Below, piece by piece: positions 1 through 9,414 of a stretch of DNA of 64,000 nt. A program made the translations under genes and the position numbers. The stretch comes from Providencia burhodogranariea DSM 19968 (lineage in GTDB: Bacteria; Pseudomonadota; Gammaproteobacteria; Enterobacterales; Enterobacteriaceae): NCBI RefSeq assembly GCF_000314855.2, contig NZ_KB233224.1, forward strand, positions 293,426 through 357,425, read 5' to 3'. The stretch's first letter is position 1. Every line of letters begins with the position of its first letter. The notes beneath the pieces are model-generated. The model searched no databases. It had not been told where the DNA came from and saw only the letters and a program-made list of their open reading frames with translations.

Positions 1-2360
1 TTGCCCACAGTTGGCAGGCCGAGAGCCGTTGGCAAAGTTGGCTTGAGGCGCAATCCGCACTCGCCAGCACGTTAAAACCCGCCTCGCTGGGTATCAATGG
101 CAAGCGCGTGGTGCAATACACCGCCGCCACCGCCATGACCGTCTGGGGAATAGGCATGGTGGTCTCTTATCTGGCCAATCGCCAGCTCGTTATCGACAGT
201 CAGCATCATGCTGCCGTGGCTGCCGATAGCACACTCACTGACACTGAACGCCTGAAAGCCCAGTTCGATTTTCAGCAAATACTCGGGTTGCTCAACCACC
301 GTGAACAGACCTCGGTGCCGCTATGGCTGCGTTTTGGGCTCAACGCCAACGACGCATTGTTAACCCAATTGTGGCCGGTCTATCACCAGACGATTTTACC
401 GTTACTGCAAGAGCACGTGCGACAACAACTGGCACAGCAGCTGCAAACCTTCGCCGAGCTGCCACCGGATAGCCCAGCGCGTGCCAATGCCTCACAAGCC
501 ACTTATCAGGTTTTGAAAGCCTATTTAATGATGAGCACCCCTGAACGCATGGAGCCAACGTTTTTTGTCGATACCGTACTCACCATTATGCCCCAGCGCA
601 CCGGCGTGGCGGATGGCGAGTGGCAAACCCTCGGCAAAGAGCTGTTACTGTTCTATGCCCAGCAATTGCCTCAACACCCTGATTGGGCGATTTCCCCAAA
701 TCGTAGCTTAATCAGCGGGAGTCGCACCCTGCTCATTCGGCAGATTGGTCAACGCAGCGGCGAATCCGCGCTGTATCAAAACATTCTCCAGCAAGCGAAA
801 CACAATTTTGCAGACATGACACTGGATGACATGACTGCCGAGACCGATGTCAGTTTTCTGTTGACCACCACCGAATTTATCCCCGGTATCTTCACCCGTA
901 AGGCGTGGGAGGAATCGATTGAACCGGCCATTAATCGGGTCGTGGCCGCGCGTCGTGATGAGATTGATTGGGTGCTCAGCGATAACCAACAGGCTATCGA
1001 CAGTGACATCTCCCCTGAGCAACTCAAACAGCGGTTGACTGACCGCTATTTTGCTGATTTTTCCGGCAGCTGGCTGAATTTCCTCAACACCTTGCAGTGG
1101 CGTCACACCGAGAATTTATCCGACACCATCGACCAACTGACGTTGATGAGTGATGTGCGCCAATCCCCTCTCATTGCCCTGATGAACACCGTGGCCTATC
1201 AAGGTAAAACCGGACGTCAGCAAGAAAAACTCACCGAGTCATTTGTGAATTCGGCCAAAGAGTTACTCAATAAAGAACAAAAACCGGTGATTAACCAAAA
1301 AGCCGCCTTCTCCGGCCCGCTTGAAGCGGTGTTTGCTCCCCTGATTAGCTTTGTCGAGCCCGACACTTCGCCACAAGCCGGTGAGAGTCTGAATCTGCAA
1401 ACCTACCTCACGCGTATCACCCGCGTGCGATTGAAATTGCAGCAAGTGGTCAATTCCACCGACCCACAAGCCATGTCACAAGCGCTGGCTAACAGTATTT
1501 TTGAAGGCAAAACCGTTGACCTGTCTGAAACCCGCGATTACGGCAGTTTGATTGCCGCCAGTCTGGGGCAAGAATGGAACGCGTTGGGCGAAACCTTATT
1601 GGTTGACCCGATGACGCAAGCATGGCAACAGTTGCTCACCCCAACCGCCCAAGGCATTAACAGTGAATGGCAAAGTGCAGTGGTCAACGAATGGAATGCC
1701 GCGTTTGGGGGACGCTATCCGCTGAAAAATACCCAAAGTGAAGTGTCATTACCCCTGATGGCGCAATATTTGCGACCGGACAATGGGCGTATTCAACGCT
1801 TTTTAGAAACACGCTTGCAAGGGGTGTTACGCAAAGAGGGCAACCGTTGGGTGCCAAACAGTACACACGCACAAGGGCTGCGCTTTAATCCTGAATTTTT
1901 AAACGCCCTCAACACACTGAGTTATTTGGGGGATGTCGCCTTCGCCAATGGTGAAGCCCGTCTCTATTTTGAAATGCGACCGGGTACCCGCAAGAACATC
2001 ATGCAGACCCAACTGGTGATTGATAAGCAAGCGCTCACCTACGATAACCAGCAATCTCAGTGGCAGCGATTTGCGTGGCCGGCGGACACGATTGCTTCAG
2101 GCGCGACCCTCAGTTGGATGACCACCACCACCGGCACCCGTTTATACGGGGATTACCGTGGGGTGTGGGGATTTATTCGATTGCTCGAAACCGCCACTGT
2201 CAGCCCTTACGCGGGCAGCACCAGTAGCTACTCGATTGACTGGCAAACGTTAGGGGGCTATTCCCTCAATTATACGTTACGCACCGAAATGGGTGATGGC
2301 CCATTAGCCTTACTGAAACTGCGCAACTTTGTGTTACCCGACAAAATCTTTTTTGATTAG
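1..2360 (+). CDS. tssM: T6SS inner-membrane protein TssM (IcmF/VasK), 3' part
   Basis: The reading frame is already open at the left edge (it reads AHSWQAESRWQSWLEAQ from base 3), so the start lies outside the window. About 785 residues remain of a family usually 1,100-1,200 long, so this is the large periplasmic part and not the N-terminal membrane and NTPase part. In the family TssM joins TssL and the lipoprotein TssJ in the envelope-spanning complex. The C-terminal stretch with LYFEMRPGT and WPADTIASGATLSW, followed by GDYRGVWGFIRLL, matches the conserved end of IcmF/VasK proteins. tssA begins 20 bases after the stop. Its base composition is clearly GC-richer than the tss genes that follow. 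The family assignment is confident. Confidence 0.93.
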   Translation, partial: AHSWQAESRWQSWLEAQSALASTLKPASLGINGKRVVQYTAATAMTVWGIGMVVSYLANRQLVIDSQHHAAVAADSTLTDTERLKAQFDFQQILGLLNHREQTSVPLWLRFGLNANDALLTQLWPVYHQTILPLLQEHVRQQLAQQLQTFAELPPDSPARANASQATYQVLKAYLMMSTPERMEPTFFVDTVLTIMPQRTGVADGEWQTLGKELLLFYAQQLPQHPDWAISPNRSLISGSRTLLIRQIGQRSGESALYQNILQQAKHNFADMTLDDMTAETDVSFLLTTTEFIPGIFTRKAWEESIEPAINRVVAARRDEIDWVLSDNQQAIDSDISPEQLKQRLTDRYFADFSGSWLNFLNTLQWRHTENLSDTIDQLTLMSDVRQSPLIALMNTVAYQGKTGRQQEKLTESFVNSAKELLNKEQKPVINQKAAFSGPLEAVFAPLISFVEPDTSPQAGESLNLQTYLTRITRVRLKLQQVVNSTDPQAMSQALANSIFEGKTVDLSETRDYGSLIAASLGQEWNALGETLLVDPMTQAWQQLLTPTAQGINSEWQSAVVNEWNAAFGGRYPLKNTQSEVSLPLMAQYLRPDNGRIQRFLETRLQGVLRKEGNRWVPNSTHAQGLRFNPEFLNALNTLSYLGDVAFANGEARLYFEMRPGTRKNIMQTQLVIDKQALTYDNQQSQWQRFAWPADTIASGATLSWMTTTTGTRLYGDYRGVWGFIRLLETATVSPYAGSTSSYSIDWQTLGGYSLNYTLRTEMGDGPLALLKLRNFVLPDKIFFD

Positions 2361-2380
2361 ATCCCACAGGAAATATTGTT

Positions 2381-3997
2381 ATGCCCTTATTGACCTCATT
2401 ACGTACAACCTGTTTTCCTGATAATCCGCAAGCTGCGACTCAACTGAGCGAGCAGCAAATCGCGCTATGGGAACGCTGGCTATTACCCATTACACCTGAA
2501 TCCCCAGTGGGCGAAGATCCCGGCTATGATGATGACTTCGAGCGGATGCGAGAAGAAGTTAATAAGCTTTCGGGCGCTGATACCGAACTCATTTGTTCTC
2601 TTGCAGAAAAATTACTGACCACGACTTGTAAAGATGTCCGCGTAGTCACGTATTACATTTGGGCTCGATTACATAAAGAAGGCGAAAATGGTCTGGCAGA
2701 TTCGCTAGGACTACTGGCAGGATTGATCAGTCGCTATCATGACACTTTGCTACCTGCCCGCCCAAATAGCCGTAAATCTGCGATTGAATGGTTAGCGGGT
2801 CAACGTGTCTTAGACAGTTTATCGCTATACCCTGAAGTGGATCGCAATGAATTTTCACGTATCGTGGCATTACTGGGCACGATCTTTGATGAATTTACAA
2901 CTTGGGATGAATCTAGCCGCCCACAGTTAGCACCATTATTACGAGCATTAGAAAAACGTCTTGCGCAATCTGGTGGTGCGGATAGCTTAGTTCCACAAAA
3001 TATACGTTCCTCCGAAGGTACTCGTACAACATCTGCACTTTCATCGGGGCAAAACGGCTCACTAGCACCAATTCAGTCAGGCCGTGAATTACTTGATCAA
3101 GCTAAAGTGCTTGCAAACTATCTGCGTAGTCAACCCAACGGCTGGCTTTCAGGCCATAGATTAATGAAATCGGTTCGCTGGGATACTTTGCATCAATCCC
3201 CACCTCAAAACCAGCAAGGCTGTACCCGATTAACCCCTCCGCGAACTGATGCCAGAGCTCAATTAAAACGTCTGTACTTGCAGCAAAGTTGGTTGGAATT
3301 AACGGAACAAGCAGATCGATTATTCGCTGAAGGTGTTAACCATTTTTGGTTGGACTTGCAATGGTATTTACATCAAGCATTGAGCAAATCGCCAGCACCA
3401 TGGGATGGCTGGGCGGAGATGATAGCATCAGATTTGAAGCAATTTCTCACTCGTTTACCCGGTATAGAGTCATTGGCATGGGAAGATGGTACCCCCTTTG
3501 CAGACGAAGTGACACTCAATTGGATTAAACAGAATATCCTCGAAGAAAATCACTCTTCGTTACACGATTTGCCATCACAACATGCCCTTCAAGCCGATGA
3601 AGAGTCTGTACTTGCGCTAGAGCAAGAAGCCCTTACCCAAGCCGATAGCGAAGGCGTTGAAGCCGCGTTAGCTTGGTTAATAAATCGTCCCGATATTCGT
3701 AGCCCAAGACAAAAGTGGCTATTACATCTGGTAATGGCACGCGTCGCTGAACAATTTTCGCGACATGATCTCGCCTTCAATTTATTGCGTGAATTAGACA
3801 GTACAGCTAACCAGATGAGTCTATCGGACTGGGAGCCTCACTATATTTTTGAAATTAAAGCACGCCAATTGCAATTGTTACGCAACAAAACACAGCGTAA
3901 TACCGCCGATAAGGCAGGTTTACAGCAACAAATGACGGATTTATTAGCGGAATTAACTCGCTTAGATCCAGTTCGAGCCCTCGTTTTGTACCCTTAA
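2381..3997 (+). CDS. tssA: T6SS protein TssA (ImpA_N family)
   Basis: This 538-residue protein has an ImpA N-terminal domain at roughly residues 25-160, including the characteristic PVGEDPGYDDDFERMREEVNK segment and ARPNSRKSAIEWLAGQR. A variable linker and an alpha-helical C-terminal half (about 230-535) follow. TssA proteins cap or prime the growing T6SS sheath and baseplate in the cytoplasm. The ATG follows an AGGAAA ribosome site 20 bases after tssM, and tssF starts about 28 bases after its stop, so the gene is inside the tss operon. Its AT-richer codon use contrasts with tssM immediately upstream. A second ImpA_N-type protein with a membrane anchor lies at 7878-9251, so the two could be confused; this one lacks a transmembrane segment. 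Confidence 0.88.
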   Translation: MPLLTSLRTTCFPDNPQAATQLSEQQIALWERWLLPITPESPVGEDPGYDDDFERMREEVNKLSGADTELICSLAEKLLTTTCKDVRVVTYYIWARLHKEGENGLADSLGLLAGLISRYHDTLLPARPNSRKSAIEWLAGQRVLDSLSLYPEVDRNEFSRIVALLGTIFDEFTTWDESSRPQLAPLLRALEKRLAQSGGADSLVPQNIRSSEGTRTTSALSSGQNGSLAPIQSGRELLDQAKVLANYLRSQPNGWLSGHRLMKSVRWDTLHQSPPQNQQGCTRLTPPRTDARAQLKRLYLQQSWLELTEQADRLFAEGVNHFWLDLQWYLHQALSKSPAPWDGWAEMIASDLKQFLTRLPGIESLAWEDGTPFADEVTLNWIKQNILEENHSSLHDLPSQHALQADEESVLALEQEALTQADSEGVEAALAWLINRPDIRSPRQKWLLHLVMARVAEQFSRHDLAFNLLRELDSTANQMSLSDWEPHYIFEIKARQLQLLRNKTQRNTADKAGLQQQMTDLLAELTRLDPVRALVLYP

Positions 3998-4025
3998 TCT
4001 TTCAAAGAAAAACAGAGAATGAACA

Positions 4026-5789
4026 ATGGATGATTTAACCCTCCGTTACTATGATGCCGAGATGCGTTATCTGCGTGAAGCCGCCAAAGAGTTTGCGCAA
4101 GCACACCCCGATCGCGCAGCTATGCTCGACTTAGATAAAGCGGGTACGCCTGACCCGTTTGTTGAGCGATTATTTGAAGGCTTTGCTTTTTCAATGGGGC
4201 AATTACGTCAAAAAATTGATGATGACTTACCTGAACTTACCGAAGGACTAGTTAGCTTATTGTGGCCACATTATTTACAGACTATCCCATCGTTATCTGT
4301 CGTCGAGTTATCACCTTTTATCGAAAACATGAAGATAACTTACAATCTACCTGCCAATTTTGAAGTGCTTTCGCGCCCAATTGGCCCGAAAAAAACAGTC
4401 TGCCGTTACCGAACCACAAGAGATATTCAGTTAAACCCATTTACACTTTCAACGGTTAAGTTGACAACTGAACCCGATGGGCGCTCAGTGATCCGCTTAC
4501 AATTTGAATGTAGTGAAATGATTGATTGGACACAAGTTGATCTCAATACGTTATCGTTTTATCTAGCGGGGGATATTCCGACCTCATATGCTCTCCATTT
4601 AGCATTAACTAAACAGGTCGCTGCAACCTATTTAAAATTACCTTCATCACCTGATCGGATTGCAATTCCACTCTATTTTTCACCCGGTGGATTTGCTGAA
4701 AATGACCGTCTGTGGCCTAAAGGTGATAGTACATTTAGCGGTTATCAGTTACTTCTCGAATATTTTTCATTTCGCGAAAAATTCCTATTTGTGAATTTAC
4801 ATGGGCTTGGTGATATTTCTTTTCCAGTAACAACCCCTAAATTCGAACTCGATATTGTATTAAATACCTTATGGGATAACGACTTACCCCTCAATACCGA
4901 TAACCTAAAACTGAATTGCTCGCCTGTTATAAACCTGTTTAATGTGGAAGCAGACCCGTTAACCGTTAATGGATTGGAGAGTGAATATCTGCTACGTCCA
5001 CGTCGTATTCAAGATGGGCACACCGAAATCTATTCTGTCGATAATGTGAATGGCTCAACACGTGATGACAAAATTCACTATGTGCCCTTTACTAGCTTCC
5101 GTCATCGCGGTGGCATGCTTCGTCATAATGCACCAGAAAATTATTATCATACTAGGGTAAAGCGCGGTGTGACTGGGCTACATGATACATGGCTGATTCT
5201 TGGGGGCGATCGTCGCAATACTAATGCAACATTAGAAAGCGAAACACTCTCACTTCAACTTACAGGTACCAATGGGCAACTGCCACGTAAAGCACTACAA
5301 AGCACGTTGCTGGATAGAACCGAGCAAACCGTACAAGTCCCGCTCACAGTACGTAATCTGTGTAAACCGACGTTACCGAGCTATCCTCCCGCGGAAGATC
5401 GATTCCATTGGCGCGTGCTGAGCCATTTAGGTTCAAGTTTCCTCAATATGATGGATAACGCGGAAGTTCTACGAGGCACATTAGCGCTTTATGATTGGCG
5501 CAACGATGATATGAACAGCCGCAAATTGGATGGCATTATTCAAGTCAAACATCACCTAATTGAGCGCTTCGAGAAAGGTTTTTTACAACGCGGCATCGAC
5601 ATTGAGATAACGCTAGATAGTAATGGGTTTAATGGTGAGGGTGATATCCATTTATTTGGTGAGATGCTCAACCGTTTCTTTGAACTCTACACTGATGTTC
5701 ATCTTTTTAATCAATTAACACTGCAAATTTTACCTTCAGGAAAACGCCTTCAATGGACCGAAAATCACAATCCTCAGTTACCTCGGTAA
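4026..5789 (+). CDS. tssF: T6SS baseplate subunit TssF (VasA/ImpG)
   Basis: A 587-residue protein of normal TssF length. The start MDDLTLRYYDAEMRYLREAA, followed by an AQAHPDRAAMLDL stretch and DPFVERLFEGFAF, is the hallmark N terminus of the VasA/ImpG family. TssF and TssG form the wedge of the T6SS baseplate in the cytoplasm together with TssE and TssK. The last 37 bases overlap the start of tssG in another frame, indicating translational coupling of two proteins that work as a complex. No truncation or internal stop was seen. Confidence 0.93.
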   Translation: MDDLTLRYYDAEMRYLREAAKEFAQAHPDRAAMLDLDKAGTPDPFVERLFEGFAFSMGQLRQKIDDDLPELTEGLVSLLWPHYLQTIPSLSVVELSPFIENMKITYNLPANFEVLSRPIGPKKTVCRYRTTRDIQLNPFTLSTVKLTTEPDGRSVIRLQFECSEMIDWTQVDLNTLSFYLAGDIPTSYALHLALTKQVAATYLKLPSSPDRIAIPLYFSPGGFAENDRLWPKGDSTFSGYQLLLEYFSFREKFLFVNLHGLGDISFPVTTPKFELDIVLNTLWDNDLPLNTDNLKLNCSPVINLFNVEADPLTVNGLESEYLLRPRRIQDGHTEIYSVDNVNGSTRDDKIHYVPFTSFRHRGGMLRHNAPENYYHTRVKRGVTGLHDTWLILGGDRRNTNATLESETLSLQLTGTNGQLPRKALQSTLLDRTEQTVQVPLTVRNLCKPTLPSYPPAEDRFHWRVLSHLGSSFLNMMDNAEVLRGTLALYDWRNDDMNSRKLDGIIQVKHHLIERFEKGFLQRGIDIEITLDSNGFNGEGDIHLFGEMLNRFFELYTDVHLFNQLTLQILPSGKRLQWTENHNPQLPR

Positions 5790-6847
5790 TTGAAGAACTT
5801 GGCGATAAAATTTCCTCCATCAATTTTTATCGTCTTTGCCAATTACTTGAGCATACTAATCCACAAATACCGCCACTAGGCAGCACGCAAGATCCGAAAC
5901 ATGACCCGATTCGTTTTCGTCCGCATCGTGGAATGGGATTTCCTGTTACCGAAATTAAAGGTATTGATCAGGATGACAGCTACCGTGATAGCAATATTCC
6001 CAGTCTTCGTACTACCTTTTTAGGGCTGTATGGCATCACCTCGCCACTTCCAACTTCATATTTGGATGATATTGCCCAACAGCGCGATGGTACAAATTCG
6101 CTGACCGATTTTCTCGATATTTTCAACCATCGGCTGACCACACAGTTTTATCGTATCTGGCGTAAATATTCGTATCCTGCCACCTTTGCCAAAGGGGGAG
6201 AAGATGAAACGTCACAATACTTATATGGGCTTATAGGTTTAGGTATCCCCGGATGTGCAAATCACATTGAAGCACCACTTTCACGGTTTTTAGCGTTATT
6301 AGGCACGTTGCGTTTACCAACACGGACGGCTGAAGGGATCATTTCACTGGTTAAATTATTAGCCCCGAAGACTCAGGCACAAGTAAAAGCGCATGACCCG
6401 AGGCGAATTGAACTGGAAAATCCAACGGTTTTATCCTGTAAGCACCCAACCACGTTGCAAAATAAACCTGTTCTTGGTCAATACGCGACAGATGTTAATA
6501 GCCAAGTGCTGATCACCTTACGTACTGATGACTTAACTGAAGCCCACGGATGGTTGCCAGACGGGCAAATTTATCAAGATTTAATGGCGCTACTGCATGT
6601 GTATTTGGGATCACGAGTAAATGCACGTTTACGTTTAACACTTCCGAGAGCCTTGCTGCCGGATGCTTCGTTAAGCGCCAAATCTCATCAAGGCGTGCAG
6701 CTAGGGCGAACAGCAGTTATGCGCCCTTCTACTCCAACAAATACTTTATCCAATACAGAAATTACGCTGGTTCTAGGTCACTACCTACGCCTCAAACCTC
6801 AATATCGACGTCAACAAAGTGATGACTATGCTAACTACCGATTCTAA
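5753..6847 (+). CDS. tssG: T6SS baseplate subunit TssG (VasB/ImpH)
   Basis: A 364-residue TssG-family protein. It has the family N-terminal pattern FYRLCQLLE and then PIRFRPHRGMGFPVTEI, with a GLYGITSPLPTSY loop and FNHRLTTQFYRIWRKY. It partners TssF in the baseplate wedge. The chosen ATG lies inside the end of tssF, with AGGA about 11 bases upstream. The next gene, tssJ, starts 16 bases after its stop when the better ATG is used. Length and motifs look intact. Confidence 0.92.
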   Translation: MDRKSQSSVTSVIEELGDKISSINFYRLCQLLEHTNPQIPPLGSTQDPKHDPIRFRPHRGMGFPVTEIKGIDQDDSYRDSNIPSLRTTFLGLYGITSPLPTSYLDDIAQQRDGTNSLTDFLDIFNHRLTTQFYRIWRKYSYPATFAKGGEDETSQYLYGLIGLGIPGCANHIEAPLSRFLALLGTLRLPTRTAEGIISLVKLLAPKTQAQVKAHDPRRIELENPTVLSCKHPTTLQNKPVLGQYATDVNSQVLITLRTDDLTEAHGWLPDGQIYQDLMALLHVYLGSRVNARLRLTLPRALLPDASLSAKSHQGVQLGRTAVMRPSTPTNTLSNTEITLVLGHYLRLKPQYRRQQSDDYANYRF

Positions 6848-6863
6848 AAATAAGGCCCTCTCG

Positions 6864-7406
6864 ATGAAATCAATTTATTCCACTCGATACTCACGTACAA
6901 CCTTATTATTACTGATAGCGGCTTTAAGCCTGACAGGTTGTGGGTTAACGCAAACTATTGGTGATGGCACGAGTAATATTGCAAAATCTATTTTCTATAA
7001 ACAAATCAAGGTTGTGCATTTAGATTTTGTCGCACGTGAGGCGTTAAACACCGATGACAACGGGACATCACTCTCCACAATCATTCGCGTGTATCAATTA
7101 AAAACAGCAGATAACTTCAATGACAGCGACTATCCCTCTTTATTTGCTAAAGATAGCGAAGTCCTTAAATCAACATTGGTAGCACAAAAAGATATTCGTA
7201 TTCGCCCTGGGGAAGCTATCTCGTTCGATATACCAATGGAAGATGGCGCAGAATATGTTGCTATCGCGGTTATGTTTAATAACCCTGATCTGATCACTGA
7301 TAATTGGCGAGTTGTTATTCCTAAAAAATACTTATTGCCGGATGACCCGCGTCGACTCGTTCTCTCTGAAAATACCATGACACTCACTCCACTCGAGAAA
7401 AAATAA
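6864..7406 (+). CDS. tssJ: T6SS outer-membrane lipoprotein TssJ (VasD)
   Basis: The protein is 180 residues when started at the ATG at 6864, which has AAGG about eight bases upstream. An earlier in-frame ATG at 6819 would bury the signal sequence and overlap tssG. A lipoprotein signal peptide (SRTTLLLLIAALSLTGCG) places the lipidated cysteine at residue 26. The rest fits the TssJ beta-sandwich fold, which binds the TssM periplasmic domain and anchors the complex to the outer membrane. It sits between tssG and tssE in the operon. Confidence 0.9.
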   Translation: MKSIYSTRYSRTTLLLLIAALSLTGCGLTQTIGDGTSNIAKSIFYKQIKVVHLDFVAREALNTDDNGTSLSTIIRVYQLKTADNFNDSDYPSLFAKDSEVLKSTLVAQKDIRIRPGEAISFDIPMEDGAEYVAIAVMFNNPDLITDNWRVVIPKKYLLPDDPRRLVLSENTMTLTPLEKK

Positions 7407-7409
7407 ACC

Positions 7410-7838
7410 ATGGCTCAACCTTCCTTATATGAAATGCTAACTGGCTATTTCTCGGGTGGTTTGCCCATCGAGACAATCCCAGAGGAAGATCAGTTCATTC
7501 TCTCTGTGATGGATAATATTCGCCGCATTTTGAATTCACGCGCAGGCACAATCGACCATTTACCGGATTATGGTTTACCTGACATGAGTAAACTTATTCA
7601 GGGATTACCTGGCTCAGCTCACAATATGATGACCGTTCTATCCACGGCCTTATTGAAATACGAGCCCAGAATAAAATCACTTTCGATTGTGCTACTTCCA
7701 CAAAATGAGTTTGGAACGCTACGTTACGCATTAGATGTCGAGCTCCATGAGCGAGGACTTATCCGCTATGGTACTGAATTTGTTCCGGATGGACGCATTT
7801 TACTTCATCACCTAAAAAAACAATTTAACCAATCTTAA
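7410..7838 (+). CDS. tssE: T6SS baseplate protein TssE (gp25-like)
   Basis: A 142-residue protein of the phage T4 gp25-like family. It shows SVMDNIRRILNSRAGT and then the DYGLPDM motif at about residues 50-56, the most conserved signature of TssE. TssE links the baseplate wedges to the contractile sheath in the cytoplasm. The gene starts three bases after tssJ ends, so the two are translationally close. Length is typical. Confidence 0.93.
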   Translation: MAQPSLYEMLTGYFSGGLPIETIPEEDQFILSVMDNIRRILNSRAGTIDHLPDYGLPDMSKLIQGLPGSAHNMMTVLSTALLKYEPRIKSLSIVLLPQNEFGTLRYALDVELHERGLIRYGTEFVPDGRILLHHLKKQFNQS

Positions 7839-7877
7839 TCTTTTTTTAGGCCAATATTGATATTCTGTGAGACTGCT

Positions 7878-9251
7878 ATGAATTCTGATTTAAAAACACT
7901 TCGCCCCGGTGGTGACCCTCGAACATTCAGTGATTTTGCTGCATTAAAAGAAGAACTTAATAAACGTTTTCACCCTGCTCGCCCTGATATTGATTGGGCT
8001 AGAGCTCATGGTTTATGCCTGTCTTTATTCAATCAAAATGGGGCTGACCTCCAAACTGCGGCTTGGTTTGCCTTGATCCGCCAGCACCAAGCAGGGATTG
8101 AGGGGTTAAACGAAGGGTTATCATTAATCCAAATTTTATTGAGCCAACATTGGCAAGTGATTTGGCCTCAACAAACCCATGCAAGAGTAGAAATTCTATC
8201 GTCCTTGAGCCAACAATTAATCGCAGGTTTACGCGGTATTACCCCCGTATATGCAGATTTAGCGACACTATATCAAGCAGAATCAACACTCGCGAAGATT
8301 AGTCAACAGCTACAAACACTTGAGTTAAAGCATCTCACGCAGCTTGACCGTCTGCAAAATTTGCTGACAACCCACGCGAGACAACTAGAAAATACAGATG
8401 CGCCTGACAGTAGTTTTACGCCGCCAACCCCATTGCATATACCTAAATCGTCGCCATCGACATTTCATGTCCGAACTGCGGCTACGCCAATTTCCATCAA
8501 GGCCAATGCCACGATAACGCCTAACGCTGCTCCAAATTCACCACCACCAGAAGTTGCACCTAAACGGCATTTTGGTTTGGGCTTAGGTATTGGCCTTTTG
8601 GTTGGAATACTGATCTCTGGCGTTTCCGGTGCCGCAGCGTTCTATACGTTATCGCCATGGAAAACAGCAAACGCTATTGAACAAGTACTTCCAACGGTGC
8701 CTGAGTTTACACATCATACTGAGTCAATTCTTGAGCAACAGCTACCCGCCGATAAAGCCAATCCTGCCGTGTTATCAACCGAAAATGTCACTGCGATTGA
8801 CCATTATCTGCTTGAGCTTGAATCACTCTCCCCCATTTGGGCACAGCAATACGGCCTAAATATGGTGAATTATCTGACTAAACAGTATGGCGATAACAAC
8901 GAAATCAAGACGTTAAGCGAACAGTGGCAACAAGGTATGCAAACCAATGCTCTGCCCGTAAATCGTCTTAATCAGTGGTCAGAAGGCATGGCGCAACTCA
9001 ATGCATTAAGTCTGCGATTAGACAGCCTTGATGGGAAGCCTCGCAGCTATATCACTGGCTCTGAATTAAAAACCGTGATTTTCAATGCGCGACAACATTT
9101 TAATCAAGGTCTGCCTCTAGAAGAGGAGTTGCGCTTGTTAGAACAATTGCAAAAACAGGGTTCAGTTGCTGAATCTGAGTATCAGCGCATTGATAATCAT
9201 TTTAAGCAGTTACTGAATCGCTATGCACTGATACGCCAAGGGCAACCTTGA
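7878..9251 (+). CDS. T6SS accessory membrane protein, ImpA_N/VasL type
   Basis: A 457-residue protein using the ATG at 7878; an upstream in-frame non-ATG start adds seven residues with no better ribosome site. Residues about 5-120 form an ImpA_N-type domain (RPGGDPRTFSDFAALKEELN, then WQVIWPQQTHARVEILSS). A proline-rich linker follows, then one transmembrane segment at about 233-257 (HFGLGLGIGLLVGILISGVSG), then a helical, probably periplasmic, C-terminal domain. This architecture is that of VasL-like accessory proteins, whose exact role in T6SS is less defined than TssA. It is the last recognisable tss gene, and a strong hairpin follows about 40 bases after the stop. Confidence 0.78.
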   Translation: MNSDLKTLRPGGDPRTFSDFAALKEELNKRFHPARPDIDWARAHGLCLSLFNQNGADLQTAAWFALIRQHQAGIEGLNEGLSLIQILLSQHWQVIWPQQTHARVEILSSLSQQLIAGLRGITPVYADLATLYQAESTLAKISQQLQTLELKHLTQLDRLQNLLTTHARQLENTDAPDSSFTPPTPLHIPKSSPSTFHVRTAATPISIKANATITPNAAPNSPPPEVAPKRHFGLGLGIGLLVGILISGVSGAAAFYTLSPWKTANAIEQVLPTVPEFTHHTESILEQQLPADKANPAVLSTENVTAIDHYLLELESLSPIWAQQYGLNMVNYLTKQYGDNNEIKTLSEQWQQGMQTNALPVNRLNQWSEGMAQLNALSLRLDSLDGKPRSYITGSELKTVIFNARQHFNQGLPLEEELRLLEQLQKQGSVAESEYQRIDNHFKQLLNRYALIRQGQP

Positions 9252-9291
9252 ATCGTTGGGATTACTGATAAATTTTGATCGTTGAATGAAT

Positions 9292-9326
9292 CGCACAGTA
9301 ATGATTTTTTTCTTTATTACTGTGCG
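9292..9326 (+). terminator. Hairpin ending the tss operon
   Basis: An 11-bp perfect inverted repeat, CGCACAGTAAT and ATTACTGTGCG, encloses a T-rich 13-base loop about 40 bases after the vasL-like stop. There is no long T-run after the 3' arm, so it may be a weak terminator or an mRNA-stabilising hairpin. Confidence 0.55.
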
Positions 9327-9414
9327 GGGTTATCTCAACCTAGTTAATACATAAATTGAATGAAGGGTTCATTATTCCTTTAGCATATTACTTAGCACCA
9401 CTAAAAAACAAGCA

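Noticed and set aside
6550-6822. Second frame of about 90 codons inside tssG
   Set aside because: Lies wholly inside tssG, lacks a ribosome site, and its composition is that of a frame shadow.
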